From contig JANOQN010000054.1 of NCBI GenBank assembly GCA_031422315.1, forward strand, positions 1 through 64,000: a DNA stretch of 64,000 bases. The letters are read 5' to 3'. The notes beneath the pieces are model-generated. The model was not told the DNA's origin and did not search any database. It saw nothing but the letters and a program-made list of their open reading frames with translations. Source of the DNA: JANNYA01 sp031422315. Its GTDB lineage: Bacteria > Pseudomonadota > Gammaproteobacteria > Xanthomonadales > SZUA-5. The position numbers and the translations under genes were made by a program. Below are positions 45,440 to 52,792 of this stretch, in pieces. The first letter of the stretch is position 1. Every line of letters starts with the position of its first letter.

Positions 45440-45821
45440 TTATTTAATGGACGGACGATTCCCCGAAGTACAGCAGCGCTTGCTTGCAGTAGCAATCAGT
45501 GAAATTGGAATATCCGTAATAACCCGCGCTGAGCTTCGCTTCGGGGTAGAACTTAAACAATCGGTCAAGCTTGATCGATTGGTCACTGGTTTTTTAGCTG
45601 AGTTTAAATCCCTGCCTTGGACAGCGAGCTGTGCAGACGTTCATGCGGCCATTCGCGCAAAGCTCCAGAAATCAGGCGCGCCGATTGGCGGCTTTGACAC
45701 GCTGATTGCCGCGCATGCAATCGCGTTAGACGCTACTTTGATTAGTCACAATCAAAAGCACTTTGGAAAAGTGCCTGGATTACGGCTTGAGGATTGGGTG
45801 GATTGCCCAACGAAAACCTAG
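45408..45821 (+). CDS. vapC: PIN-domain toxin, VapC family
   Basis: A 137-residue PIN RNase: MRYLLDTDTCSYLMDG gives the first Asp, VITRAELRFG the Glu, GGFDTLIAAHAIALDATLISHNQKHF the second Asp and the Asn/Asp of the metal site, so the acidic centre looks complete. The last codons (AAA ACC TAG) lie inside the left end of repeat element copy 1, so that element supplies the stop codon. VapC toxins cleave RNA and are neutralised by the adjacent antitoxin. Confidence 0.9.
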   Translation: MRYLLDTDTCSYLMDGRFPEVQQRLLAVAISEIGISVITRAELRFGVELKQSVKLDRLVTGFLAEFKSLPWTASCADVHAAIRAKLQKSGAPIGGFDTLIAAHAIALDATLISHNQKHFGKVPGLRLEDWVDCPTKT

Positions 45822-45966
45822 GGCGTTGCCCTAGGCTGAGTTGCGGACGCGCCTTTGGCGCTTTGTTTGAGGATGTTTAAAAGATCGCAAGGCAAGTTAG
45901 TAAAAAACCGTTCTTTCGAGCGCCAACGGCGCGATTGCAACCCAACGTGGGGTATCGCCCTAGGAA
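45813..45966. mobile_element. Nested-palindrome repeat element, copy 1
   Basis: About 153 bp. The left end is ACCTAGGGC-gtt-GCCCTAGG followed by GTTGCGGACGCGCCTTTGGC; the right end, in inverted orientation, is GCGCCAACGGCGCGATTGCA then ACCC and a diverged CCTAGG palindrome. Left and right arms are about 48-nt imperfect inverted repeats, and each end is itself a palindrome. No open reading frame is likely. Its right end leads into the 41-bp tandem array. Confidence 0.75.
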
Positions 45967-46182
45967 AAGGCGCGATTGCAACCCAACGTGGGGTATCGCC
46001 CTAGGAAAAGGCGCGATTGCAACCCAACGTGGGGTATCGCCCTAGGAAAAGACGCGATTGCAACCCAACGTGGGGTATCGCCCTAAGTTATCTTTGATAA
46101 CCTACACGCGCCCTAGGAAAATGTGGCGATTGCAACCCAGCCTAGGGCAACGCCCTAGGAAATGCGGCGATTGCAACCCAGA
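45929..46182. repeat. 41-bp tandem repeat array derived from the element's right end
   Basis: The motif GCGATTGCAACCCA starts at 45931, 45972, 46013, 46054, 46126 and 46167. The first four units are exactly 41 bp apart with near-identical sequence, the last two are also 41 bp apart, with a 31-bp spacer segment between (containing GTTATCtttGATAAC). Each unit ends in or near CCTAGG plus AAAA. The units equal the right arm of the repeat element, so they are tandem copies of a transposon-like end. The stretch holds no gene and no unique spacers. Confidence 0.85.
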
Positions 46183-46188
46183 ACAAAA

Positions 46189-46500
46189 TTAAACTGAAGC
46201 ATCGCGAAAAGCGCGCAACACGGCATTGATTCGTGTTTGGTACCCAGAACCCTGTGCTTTGTACCACTCGAGAACGTCCTGTTCAACGCGGAGTGAGATT
46301 GCTAATTTTGGCGGTTGAAGCTTGAGTCCTCGGCGAACCACGCCAGTTATGACATGGCTGATGTCAGCTTCAGGATGTTCTACGCTGGCAACGCCGATAG
46401 AATTGGATTTAAGCTTCACCCAGTCAGTATTCGATTGCATTGAAGAAGATTTGGGTTTCGCGGTTCGTTGCTTTGCGGAAAGAGATAACGCGGATTTCAT
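46189..46500 (-). CDS. brnA: BrnA-type antitoxin
   Basis: A 103-residue protein whose C-terminal half (LAISLRVEQDVLEWYKAQGSGY then QTRINAVLRAFRD) is the DNA-binding RHH region of BrnA antitoxins. The ATG at 46500 lies inside brnT, giving the toxin-first, antitoxin-second order and a 77-bp overlap. BrnA binds BrnT and represses the operon. Confidence 0.88.
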   Translation of the reverse strand: MKSALSLSAKQRTAKPKSSSMQSNTDWVKLKSNSIGVASVEHPEADISHVITGVVRRGLKLQPPKLAISLRVEQDVLEWYKAQGSGYQTRINAVLRAFRDASV

Positions 46501-46699
46501 GGGCAGCCTCGGTATGAACAATGGAAACAGGAACACCGGAAAGCAACCCCAAGGTAACAAATCGCTGTTCGCTGTAGGAGAACCGGTCGTCTTCAAAAGT
46601 GAAAGTCAAGCCACCAAACACTGAAACCGCATCGACGAAATCGAGGCCATGTTGCTTGAGGTTAAGTGCGCGCTTACGCTCCGACCAAGTGATTTCCAT
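46424..46699 (-). CDS. brnT: BrnT-type toxin
   Basis: A 91-residue toxin starting MEITWSERKRALNLKQHGLD and continuing FTFEDDRFSYSEQRFVTLGLL and EIRVISFRKATNRE, matching the BrnT RNase fold (RelE-like). It opens the operon with brnA. Candidate operator repeats lie just upstream at 46721-46760. Confidence 0.9.
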   Translation of the reverse strand: MEITWSERKRALNLKQHGLDFVDAVSVFGGLTFTFEDDRFSYSEQRFVTLGLLSGVPVSIVHTEAAHEIRVISFRKATNRETQIFFNAIEY

Positions 46700-46720
46700 C
46701 TGCAGAGTGTATATACGAAA

Positions 46721-46760
46721 TGTATGACGTGCAATCGATATGCATGACGTGCAATCGATC
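46721..46760. promoter_or_regulatory. Two 20-bp tandem direct repeats, candidate BrnA operator
   Basis: TGTATGACGTGCAATCGATA and TGCATGACGTGCAATCGATC stand head to tail about 22 bp before brnT, with a TATATA-like -10 element between them and the gene. The position fits autoregulation by the BrnTA complex; this is inferred. Confidence 0.55.
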
Positions 46761-46790
46761 ACGAAATTTGAAAATTACACCAAACCCAAC

Positions 46791-46946
46791 AAAAACCTAG
46801 TGCGTTGCCCTAGGCTGGGTTGCGGACGCGCCTTTGGCGCTTTGGTTTATGGCCAAAGAAAAGACCAAAAGCCCAATGAAACAAAAAATTGTGTTTTTGA
46901 GCGCCAACGGCGCGATCGCAACCCAGCCTAGGGCAGCGCCCTAGAA
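46791..46946. mobile_element. Nested-palindrome repeat element, copy 2
   Basis: Same architecture as copy 1: left end ACCTAGTGC-gtt-GCCCTAGG with GTTGCGGACGCGCC, right end GCGCCAACGGCGCGATCGCA then CCTAGGGCAGCGCCCTAG. The central part (about 50 bp, A-rich) differs from the other copies. Beyond the right end there is a degenerate further unit at 46950-46975. It lies between the brnT operator and the next toxin partner gene. Confidence 0.75.
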
Positions 46947-47020
46947 AGAACGGCAAGATTGGGCAACGCCTTAGGAAGGCTCTGGTTTAACGGCAAATCG
47001 CGCATCGACAACCAAAAATT

Positions 47021-47185
47021 CTAGTTCGATTTTTTGCCTGAGAACTGAAGATTGACAACTTCTCGACCTGACAATGCTTCTTTTTCCCGAAGCGCCTTAC
47101 AAATTTCAGAAAAATTATTGTTAAAGCGCTGAGCAAACTCCACGCCGTATTTTCGGACTTCTTCAACGATAGGGTCATTTTGCAT
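47021..47185 (-). CDS. Small partner protein of a truncated PIN toxin
   Basis: A 54-residue protein beginning MQNDPIVEEVRKYGVEFAQR, a type often encoded beside PIN toxins of the family at 47175. It overlaps the toxin remnant by 11 bp. It may be the antitoxin; the role is not experimentally clear to me. Confidence 0.65.
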   Translation of the reverse strand: MQNDPIVEEVRKYGVEFAQRFNNNFSEICKALREKEALSGREVVNLQFSGKKSN

Positions 47186-47504
47186 AATCGATGCCTCCAA
47201 GTTCTTCCGGTGAACACAGCACCGGACAGTTCCAGCCATTTTCAGCTACAACACGGGCAATAGGCGCGCGAGTTTCGGCGTTATTGATGTGCTTGAAATT
47301 CCAAGTAAGTAAAAATTTTACGCCCTGAGTGGCGGCGATCGAGATATGCAAAGCGTCGCGGGCGCTGTTTGCCGGAACCGCTTTGCTCAGGAGCAATATT
47401 TCAGAGAGCTTTTCCGCTTGCGTAGTCGTTGCTAAACTTGCGATGCCAGCAACCGCCTGCAAACGATGTGCCGCAGCGATTGGATCGCACGACAACCGAA
47501 TGAG
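47175..47504 (-). pseudogene. PIN-domain toxin missing its N-terminus
   Basis: The retained about 109 residues carry SARDALHISIA (second acidic residue) and LLTWNFKHINNAETR (the conserved Asn), with the C-terminal NGWNCPVLCSPEELGG of a known PIN toxin family. The first about 45-50 residues, with the first catalytic Asp and Glu, are gone: copy 3 of the repeat element sits exactly at the break, and no N-terminal fragment is found on its far side. The open frame continues into the element for 57 codons, which would give an aberrant N-terminus. Likely inactive. Confidence 0.8.
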
Positions 47505-47657
47505 AAACCTAGGGCAGCGCCCTAGGCTGGGTTGCGGACGCGCCTTTGGCGCTTTGTTTCGAGGATGGTTAAAGATCGTAAGCCTAAGGAACACAAAGAA
47601 CTTTTTTTGAGAGCCAACGGCGCGATTGCAACCCAGCCTAGGGCAGCGCCCTAGGAA
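47505..47657. mobile_element. Nested-palindrome repeat element, copy 3
   Basis: Best-preserved copy: left end ACCTAGGGC-agc-GCCCTAGG then GTTGCGGACGCGCCTTTGGC, right end AACGGCGCGATTGCAACCCA then CCTAGGGCAGCGCCCTAGG. It separates the PIN toxin remnant from the region upstream and is flanked by A-rich sequence. Confidence 0.8.
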
Positions 47658-47718
47658 CGCTAGGATTGACAACATACCGGCGTGTTGAGCATGCTCTCAA
47701 AAGAATGTGTAACCTCAC

Positions 47719-47746
47719 TGTCGTCCCTGCGAAGGCGGGGACCCAA
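47719..47746 (+). repeat. 'GTCGTCCCTGCGAAGGCGGG' palindromic repeat, variant
   Basis: A variant of the palindromic repeat with two changes, placed upstream of the pilin accessory gene. Confidence 0.7.
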
Positions 47747-47852
47747 GCACGGCAAACTTTCGCAGCACCCCAAAGTTCAAAACTCTATCAAATTCATTAA
47801 ACCTCGTTCAGCCCACATTTGGCAACAACTGACAAAACCGGAAGGTCACATT

Positions 47853-48575
47853 ATGACGCGTTGGAAAGCCGCAGGATTGCACCTCACTATCAGCCTGTTA
47901 GTCGGAACCATCGCATTTTGCTTACTCTATTTCGTTTACTACCCACAGCCGTTTTTTGTCGCAGCCGGGGCGGATGTTTTGGTGCTGATTTTGCTGGGGG
48001 TTGATATCGCTTTAGGGCCATTGCTGACGCTCGCCGTCTTTAAAAGCGGAAAATGGGGTATGAAGTTTGATCTGGCAGTGATCGCGCTGTTGCAGTTGGG
48101 CGCTTTAGCCTACGGAAGCTATGTGATGTGGACTTCCAGACCGGTTTTTATCGTCGCGGCGGTAGATCGCATCGAAATGGTGTTCGCCAATGATCTAGAA
48201 CCCGAGGATTTAGCCAAGGCCGAACGGCCTGAATTCCGCAGATTGCCGCTGTTTGGACCTGTCTACGTTGATGTGCGAAAAGCAGTCGGGAATGAAACCC
48301 TAGAACTTGTTGATGCAGCAATGGCAGGAAAAGACATTCAACGGCACCCCAAGTACTACATCCCATGGAGCGCTGAAACGGTTGCTAAGCTGAAACCACG
48401 AGAAGTAAGCGCCAAATATTTGACTCAAGATCAATTAGCCGTCATCAATCAAGTCAAGATAAACCACCAAAACACCTTCGTGCTACCGCTACAAGGCCGA
48501 ACCGATGATTTTGCAGCGTTTTTAGACAACACTACCGGGCACGCAACTGTGATTGCTAGAGGCAGCGTTTGGTAG
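47853..48575 (+). CDS. TfpX/TfpZ-type pilin accessory protein
   Basis: A 240-residue inner-membrane protein with about three hydrophobic N-terminal segments and a soluble C-terminal half (PEFRRLPLFGPVYVDVRKA, HPKYYIPWSAE). It resembles TfpX/TfpZ proteins, encoded beside type IV pilins and thought to aid their stability or assembly. The ATG at 47853 follows GGAAGGT. The pilin gene follows after 66 bp. Confidence 0.85.
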   Translation: MTRWKAAGLHLTISLLVGTIAFCLLYFVYYPQPFFVAAGADVLVLILLGVDIALGPLLTLAVFKSGKWGMKFDLAVIALLQLGALAYGSYVMWTSRPVFIVAAVDRIEMVFANDLEPEDLAKAERPEFRRLPLFGPVYVDVRKAVGNETLELVDAAMAGKDIQRHPKYYIPWSAETVAKLKPREVSAKYLTQDQLAVINQVKINHQNTFVLPLQGRTDDFAAFLDNTTGHATVIARGSVW

Positions 48576-48600
48576 TTGGCACGCTTAGTGAATCGCCGCA
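48574..48600 (+). promoter_or_regulatory. Possible sigma-54 -24 element before pilA
   Basis: TTGGCACG at 48576-48583 matches the -24 box of sigma-54 promoters, but the -12 box reads GTGA instead of GC, so the match is imperfect. A PilR homologue in the window makes such control plausible. Confidence 0.3.
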
Positions 48601-48641
48601 TCACGAGTAAATCACTCGTCTAACCTACAAAGGAATTCCCA

Positions 48642-49175
48642 ATGAATATGATCCAAAAAGGTTTTACCCTGATCGAATTGATGATCGTTGTTGCCATCAT
48701 TGCAATTTTGGCAGCTATCGCGCTACCTGCTTACCAAGATTACACCGTTCGTGCGAAGGTGTCAGAAGGTTTGGTTGGTGGCTCGTCTGCTAAGGCAACA
48801 GTCAGTGAGGCTTATGCTTCGGATGGTCTAAGTGGTGTGACCGCTGCTTCTGCTGCATGGACAACTGACGTCGCCTCGACTGGCAGCAAATACGTTGAGA
48901 AAATAGAAATTGATGGTCCAACTGGTGCCGTCACAATTACTTATGAAGCGAATAACAAAAATGGTATTCCTCTAGCAGTCGATGGTCAAACCTTAGTTCT
49001 GACTCCATTTGTGAACAAAGCAGGAGCTCCAACTCAGATTGCTCTAGGTGGTGGTGTCGCTGGTTCAATTGATTGGGCTTGTGAAGGTGTTGCTGGTATT
49101 GTCGCAGGTAAGCGTGGTTTAAATGGTACCGACGGTACACTGGTTGCAAAGTATTCGCCTTCCGAATGCCGTTAA
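48642..49175 (+). CDS. pilA: Type IV major pilin PilA
   Basis: A 177-residue type IVa pilin: leader MNMIQKG followed by FTLIELMIVVAIIAILAAIA, with prepilin peptidase cleavage at G7/F8 and Glu5 of the mature protein. Two cysteines near the end (DWACEG, SPSECR) form the usual D-loop disulfide. A terminator follows, separating it from the next gene. It would form the surface filament powered by PilU and regulated by PilR. Confidence 0.95.
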   Translation: MNMIQKGFTLIELMIVVAIIAILAAIALPAYQDYTVRAKVSEGLVGGSSAKATVSEAYASDGLSGVTAASAAWTTDVASTGSKYVEKIEIDGPTGAVTITYEANNKNGIPLAVDGQTLVLTPFVNKAGAPTQIALGGGVAGSIDWACEGVAGIVAGKRGLNGTDGTLVAKYSPSECR

Positions 49176-49206
49176 TTCAATCGCTTTACTAACATCGGTT
49201 TTTTAG

Positions 49207-49228
49207 AAAAGGGGCTTCGGCCCCTTTT
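49207..49228 (+). terminator. Intrinsic terminator after pilA
   Basis: AAAAGGGGC-ttcg-GCCCCTTTT stem-loop right after the pilin gene. Confidence 0.88.
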
Positions 49229-49293
49229 CTATTGGCGCAACTTTTTCGCATATTTAAACTTCATCAGATCATCTAAATTCCCAAGGCTAGCCG

Positions 49294-52170
49294 ATGCTCC
49301 AAGTCTCCGTTTATTTTTTGTTTTTTGCTTCCGGTATGTTGGCGCTGGGCTATCAGTCAATTTGGTCTCGCTATCTTGGGCATCTGCTAGGTCATGCGGC
49401 GTTGGCGCAAACACTGGCTGTGTCGGCCTTCATGTTGGGTCTTGGATTAGGCAGCTGGTATGCAGGAAAGCGCTCGACTATGAGCGCACGGAACGCGTTA
49501 ATAGGATACGTGGTCGTAGAGTTAGGCATAGCGTTGTGGGGGTTTTTATTTCACCCAAGCTATCTGGCACTTGAAAACCGAGCGTCTGGTTCGGCACTTG
49601 TACAGTATCTATTAGCGCTGCTACTGATTACGCCACCAGCAGCGGCTATGGGCGCAACATTCCCGCTATTCTGGCGCGGCATGACTAAAAGTGGTCTATT
49701 GTCAGAGACTCATGCCCTTCCGGCGCTCTACTTCACAAATGCCTTTGGCGGGGCAGTTGGTGCGCTGCTTACTACATTTGCTGTCGTCCCCAAATTTGGC
49801 TTGCCGGGGTCGCTAACGATTTTTTGGATAGGTAATCTTGTCCTAGCTCTATCTGTCGCGATCATTTTTCTGCGGCGTTCGAAGAAAAATGACCAAGGTA
49901 TTGAATCGCAAGAAATTAAATATCCGGCGCCTGCGGCAAGTTTTGCGACTTTTGCAGCTATTGCTGCAATCACCGGCGCCACTTCTCTGGTTTATCAAGT
50001 CATTTGGTTTAGAATGGTAGCGCTCTCATTGGGAAGCTCGCAGCATTCTTTTGAAATTGTTCTTGCAGCTTTTATTTTTTCACTAGCGATTGGCGCGCTT
50101 ATTCTTAGCCGGATTGAAAAATTTGCGCAATCCACAATTGCGTGGTGCAGTTTCGCGCAAGTCGCGATGGGCTGTTTTGCCATTTTAAGTTTTGCGTTTT
50201 GGTATCTACAGTTCCCTTTGGTTGCAAATATTGTTTCAACTTTGAGCGCTACCGCTTTCGGGTACAAGCTGTTTCTTGGTTTTAGCTTTATCATATCGTT
50301 GTTGTTGGTATTTCCAACCGCGTTTTGGGCTGGTATGACGCTGCCTTTATTGACGCGTTCAGCTTTAGGATTTGGCCCGACAGCTGTTGGCTATATCTAT
50401 GCGTGGAATACTGTCGGTTGTATGTTGGGCGCATTGGTAGCGACACATTTGCTAATCAGTAACGTTGGAATAAAACTGACCATTTTAATAGCAGGATTTG
50501 CGGATATCGTTCTTGGGCTTTATTTGCTGGGTTTATTGCCTAAAACCAAAGCGCGTGCTCAATGGTTCGCAGTTGCTGCAGCAAGTGCTTTAATAAGTAT
50601 TTTCTCAGTTCAATTACTCAAGGAGGATAAAGCAATAGTCACCTCAGGCGTGTTTAGGTTCGGAAAGGATTCCCCCAGCAATGGAAGATCGATCCAGTAC
50701 TATCGAGATGGTAAAACTGCAACTATCAACACTATGCTTTATACCGGGAGTACTTTAAGCGTCGCTACAAATGGGAAAGTTGATGGTGCCATTTCACTTA
50801 CTGCACAGGCTACCGCCGACGAGTACACGATGGTTATCACTGGCATAATTGCATCGATTTTCCACGCTAATCCCAAACAAGCAATGATTGTCGGTTTTGG
50901 CACGGGCGTTTCTACCCATTCCATGCTCGGTGACAAGCGGTTGGCTGAGGTTACTACCGTTGAGATTGAGCCTGCAGTTGTCGAGGCAGCCAGCTTTTTA
51001 AGCGCTCAAAATAGTCGCGCATACACAGACCCGCGGAGTAAAGTCGTAATTAACGACGCCAAAAGCTTTATGAAGTTAGATAAGCGGCAGTGGGATGTTA
51101 TTGTTTCGGAGCCCTCAAACCCCTGGGTCGGAGGCGTTTCAAATTTATTTTCTAAAGAATTTTACGGCACAGTTAAAAAGAAATTAAAACCGGATGGCGT
51201 CTTCGTTCAGTGGCTCCAAGTGTATGAAACAAACGATAAGATTGTTGCGTCAGCTATTTTGGCGCTCAATGAGCACTTCCCAAACTTCAGAGTTTTTGAT
51301 ATTGGCCAGAATGACTGGATAATAATTGCTCGACCTGATGGAAAATTTATTTTCAACGAAGCTGTATTTTCATCTCCTGAAATCGCAGCATCTCTTAAGC
51401 GTATTGGCATTCTTTCGCCTTCAGACTTTTTAGTGCGTATGGTGGGTACAGAGAGCGAATTTATTCCCGTTGCGAAAGCAATAGGTGTTCCGGCTAATTC
51501 AGATTTCTATCCTTATCTGTTTGTTAATGCACCAGCAGCACGGTTTGAGCGTAAAGCCCCCGTTTTTTTCAGCGCGCTCTCAGATGGAGATATTCAACGG
51601 ATTGGACTTAAAAGCTCTGGCGTAGATGGAATTGATAACGCTCAGGATCACGCCAAGCAAGGTTATGCAATTGTCGGTTTGCGAGAGCGCAGAAAGGCTG
51701 AAGCGCTAGTAGCTAATGCAACGTCTAACGACGGTGACTACGAGCTTCACCCTGAATTTGGCAAGGCAGCGACGGTCATGTCTCGAATCAGTAGTTGCGA
51801 TTTAAGAGTTCAGTCAAGACTATTTCATTCGTTAGATAGAATTATTCCACTTGTCATGTCGCCAATTTCTTATCCGGCACTAGAAGCTTTATTCGAGAAA
51901 GGTTCCGTTTGCGACGGCCTCTTACCTGATTTTAGACTAGTCTTAGAATATCTAGCAAACTACTCAAAACGTAGCTACCAACTAGTTAATTCGAAATCTC
52001 TTGAGATAGTTGTTGTCAAAGAAGTTTCTCCACGAGCAGCAATTTTCCTCCGCCAACTAGCCATAAGCTCCGCCCTAATAACAAAAGACTGCAAATTAGC
52101 CGCCCAGCTAGACAACGACTCAGTCGACTTCACTCGCAAAGCCCTGATCGGCGCCTGCAAGCCCAACTAA
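49294..52170 (+). CDS. Membrane spermidine-synthase-like protein
   Basis: A 958-residue protein: about 12 or more membrane segments (residues 1-440) followed by a soluble region with the spermidine-synthase signature (IVGFGTGVSTHSML about 530-545, VEIEPAVVEAA, DVIVSEPSNPWVGG, WLQVYE) and a shorter C-terminal domain. Known related proteins fuse a transporter-like region to a polyamine synthase fold. The position after pilA raises the possibility of a pilus-related modification, but this is only context. The catalytic Asp of true synthases appears as SEPSNPW here, so the reaction is uncertain. Confidence 0.8.
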   Translation: MLQVSVYFLFFASGMLALGYQSIWSRYLGHLLGHAALAQTLAVSAFMLGLGLGSWYAGKRSTMSARNALIGYVVVELGIALWGFLFHPSYLALENRASGSALVQYLLALLLITPPAAAMGATFPLFWRGMTKSGLLSETHALPALYFTNAFGGAVGALLTTFAVVPKFGLPGSLTIFWIGNLVLALSVAIIFLRRSKKNDQGIESQEIKYPAPAASFATFAAIAAITGATSLVYQVIWFRMVALSLGSSQHSFEIVLAAFIFSLAIGALILSRIEKFAQSTIAWCSFAQVAMGCFAILSFAFWYLQFPLVANIVSTLSATAFGYKLFLGFSFIISLLLVFPTAFWAGMTLPLLTRSALGFGPTAVGYIYAWNTVGCMLGALVATHLLISNVGIKLTILIAGFADIVLGLYLLGLLPKTKARAQWFAVAAASALISIFSVQLLKEDKAIVTSGVFRFGKDSPSNGRSIQYYRDGKTATINTMLYTGSTLSVATNGKVDGAISLTAQATADEYTMVITGIIASIFHANPKQAMIVGFGTGVSTHSMLGDKRLAEVTTVEIEPAVVEAASFLSAQNSRAYTDPRSKVVINDAKSFMKLDKRQWDVIVSEPSNPWVGGVSNLFSKEFYGTVKKKLKPDGVFVQWLQVYETNDKIVASAILALNEHFPNFRVFDIGQNDWIIIARPDGKFIFNEAVFSSPEIAASLKRIGILSPSDFLVRMVGTESEFIPVAKAIGVPANSDFYPYLFVNAPAARFERKAPVFFSALSDGDIQRIGLKSSGVDGIDNAQDHAKQGYAIVGLRERRKAEALVANATSNDGDYELHPEFGKAATVMSRISSCDLRVQSRLFHSLDRIIPLVMSPISYPALEALFEKGSVCDGLLPDFRLVLEYLANYSKRSYQLVNSKSLEIVVVKEVSPRAAIFLRQLAISSALITKDCKLAAQLDNDSVDFTRKALIGACKPN

Positions 52171-52196
52171 CCACTTAACAATTTTCTGCATCTTCA

Positions 52197-52227
52197 CCCT
52201 TGAAAAGCTTCCGTGACCACCCCAACT
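52197..52227 (+). promoter_or_regulatory. Heat-shock (sigma-32) type promoter of groESL
   Basis: CCCTTGAAA at 52197-52205, a 14-bp gap and CCCCAACT at 52220-52227 match the -35 and -10 of sigma-32 promoters. It overlaps a 9-bp inverted repeat CTTCCGTGA/TCACGGAAG (52208-52235). Confidence 0.65.
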
Positions 52228-52247
52228 CACGGAAGTCTGGCAAAAAA

Positions 52248-52274
52248 GTAGCGCTCAACGGCTGTTAGCGCTAT
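52248..52274 (+). promoter_or_regulatory. CIRCE-like operator
   Basis: TAGCGCT - 11 nt - AGCGCTA (52249-52255 and 52267-52273) has the arm spacing of the HrcA-binding CIRCE element, with one A-to-G change in each arm. It stands between the promoter and groES. Confidence 0.6.
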
Positions 52275-52321
52275 GCCAGGACATAAAAAGTCCAATCAAT
52301 TCAATACTCAAAGGTGAACTC

Positions 52322-52612
52322 ATGAAATTGCGTCCGTTGCACGACCGCGTGATTGTTAAACGTATGGAAGAAGAGAAAATGTCCGCTGGCGGCATTGTTA
52401 TCCCTGATTCGGCGACTGAAAAGCCGATCAAGGGCGAAATTCTGGCCGTGGGTGCAGGCAAGATTCTGGAGAACGGTAACGTTCGTGCGCTGGCTGTGAA
52501 GGCTGGTGACAAGGTTATGTTTGGTAAGTATTCGGGTACGGAAGTGAAGGTTGATGGGCAGGAACTACTGGTGATGCGCGAAGAAGACTTGATTGCCATC
52601 ATCGAGTCTTGA
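52322..52612 (+). CDS. groES: Co-chaperonin GroES
   Basis: A 96-residue GroES: MKLRPLHDRVIVKRMEEE, mobile loop GGIVIPDSATEKP, and KYSGTEVKVDGQELLVMREEDL. It caps the GroEL ring. The distance to groEL is 180 bp, wider than usual, and contains an extra palindromic sequence. Confidence 0.98.
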   Translation: MKLRPLHDRVIVKRMEEEKMSAGGIVIPDSATEKPIKGEILAVGAGKILENGNVRALAVKAGDKVMFGKYSGTEVKVDGQELLVMREEDLIAIIES

Positions 52613-52792
52613 TACTTCGCGATTGCGTCCATAGCGGCGTTGCTGCGCAGAGCGCTGCGTTCGTCATTGGCTACAGCCAATTTCTCCTTGCTACTGGTTG
52701 CGCCTTGCTCTGAACGAAATCGCTTGATCAAGCCGACCACTTCAAAAAACTTCTACACAAAATTTGATCTACAACTTTAAGGAATAAATCTC
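52613..52792. other. Unusually long groES-groEL spacer with palindrome
   Basis: The 180-bp gap contains the perfect palindrome ATTGGCT-ac-AGCCAAT (52666-52681) within a GC-rich stretch, then AAGGAATAAATCTCATG, which gives groEL a good ribosome binding site. It looks like an inserted intergenic repeat; other copies could not be confirmed in this window. Confidence 0.5.

Noticed and set aside
45929..46182. CRISPR array
   Set aside because: The 41-bp units are contiguous and near-identical, with no unique spacers; no cas gene is present.
46740..46931. Open frame across element copy 2 (plus strand)
   Set aside because: It reads through the palindromic arms; similar peptides arise from each copy, so it is a repeat shadow and not a gene.
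45813..47657. Integron attC sites
   Set aside because: Toxin-antitoxin genes with palindromes invited the idea, but the ends lack the GTTRRRY/RYYYAAC core sites, gene orientations differ and no integrase is seen.
47505..47675. N-terminal extension of the PIN toxin
   Set aside because: This part of the frame is the repeat element itself; it does not resemble any PIN toxin start.
52208..52235. Terminator before groES
   Set aside because: The 9-bp inverted repeat lacks a T-run and overlaps the predicted heat-shock promoter; kept only as a note in the promoter entry.
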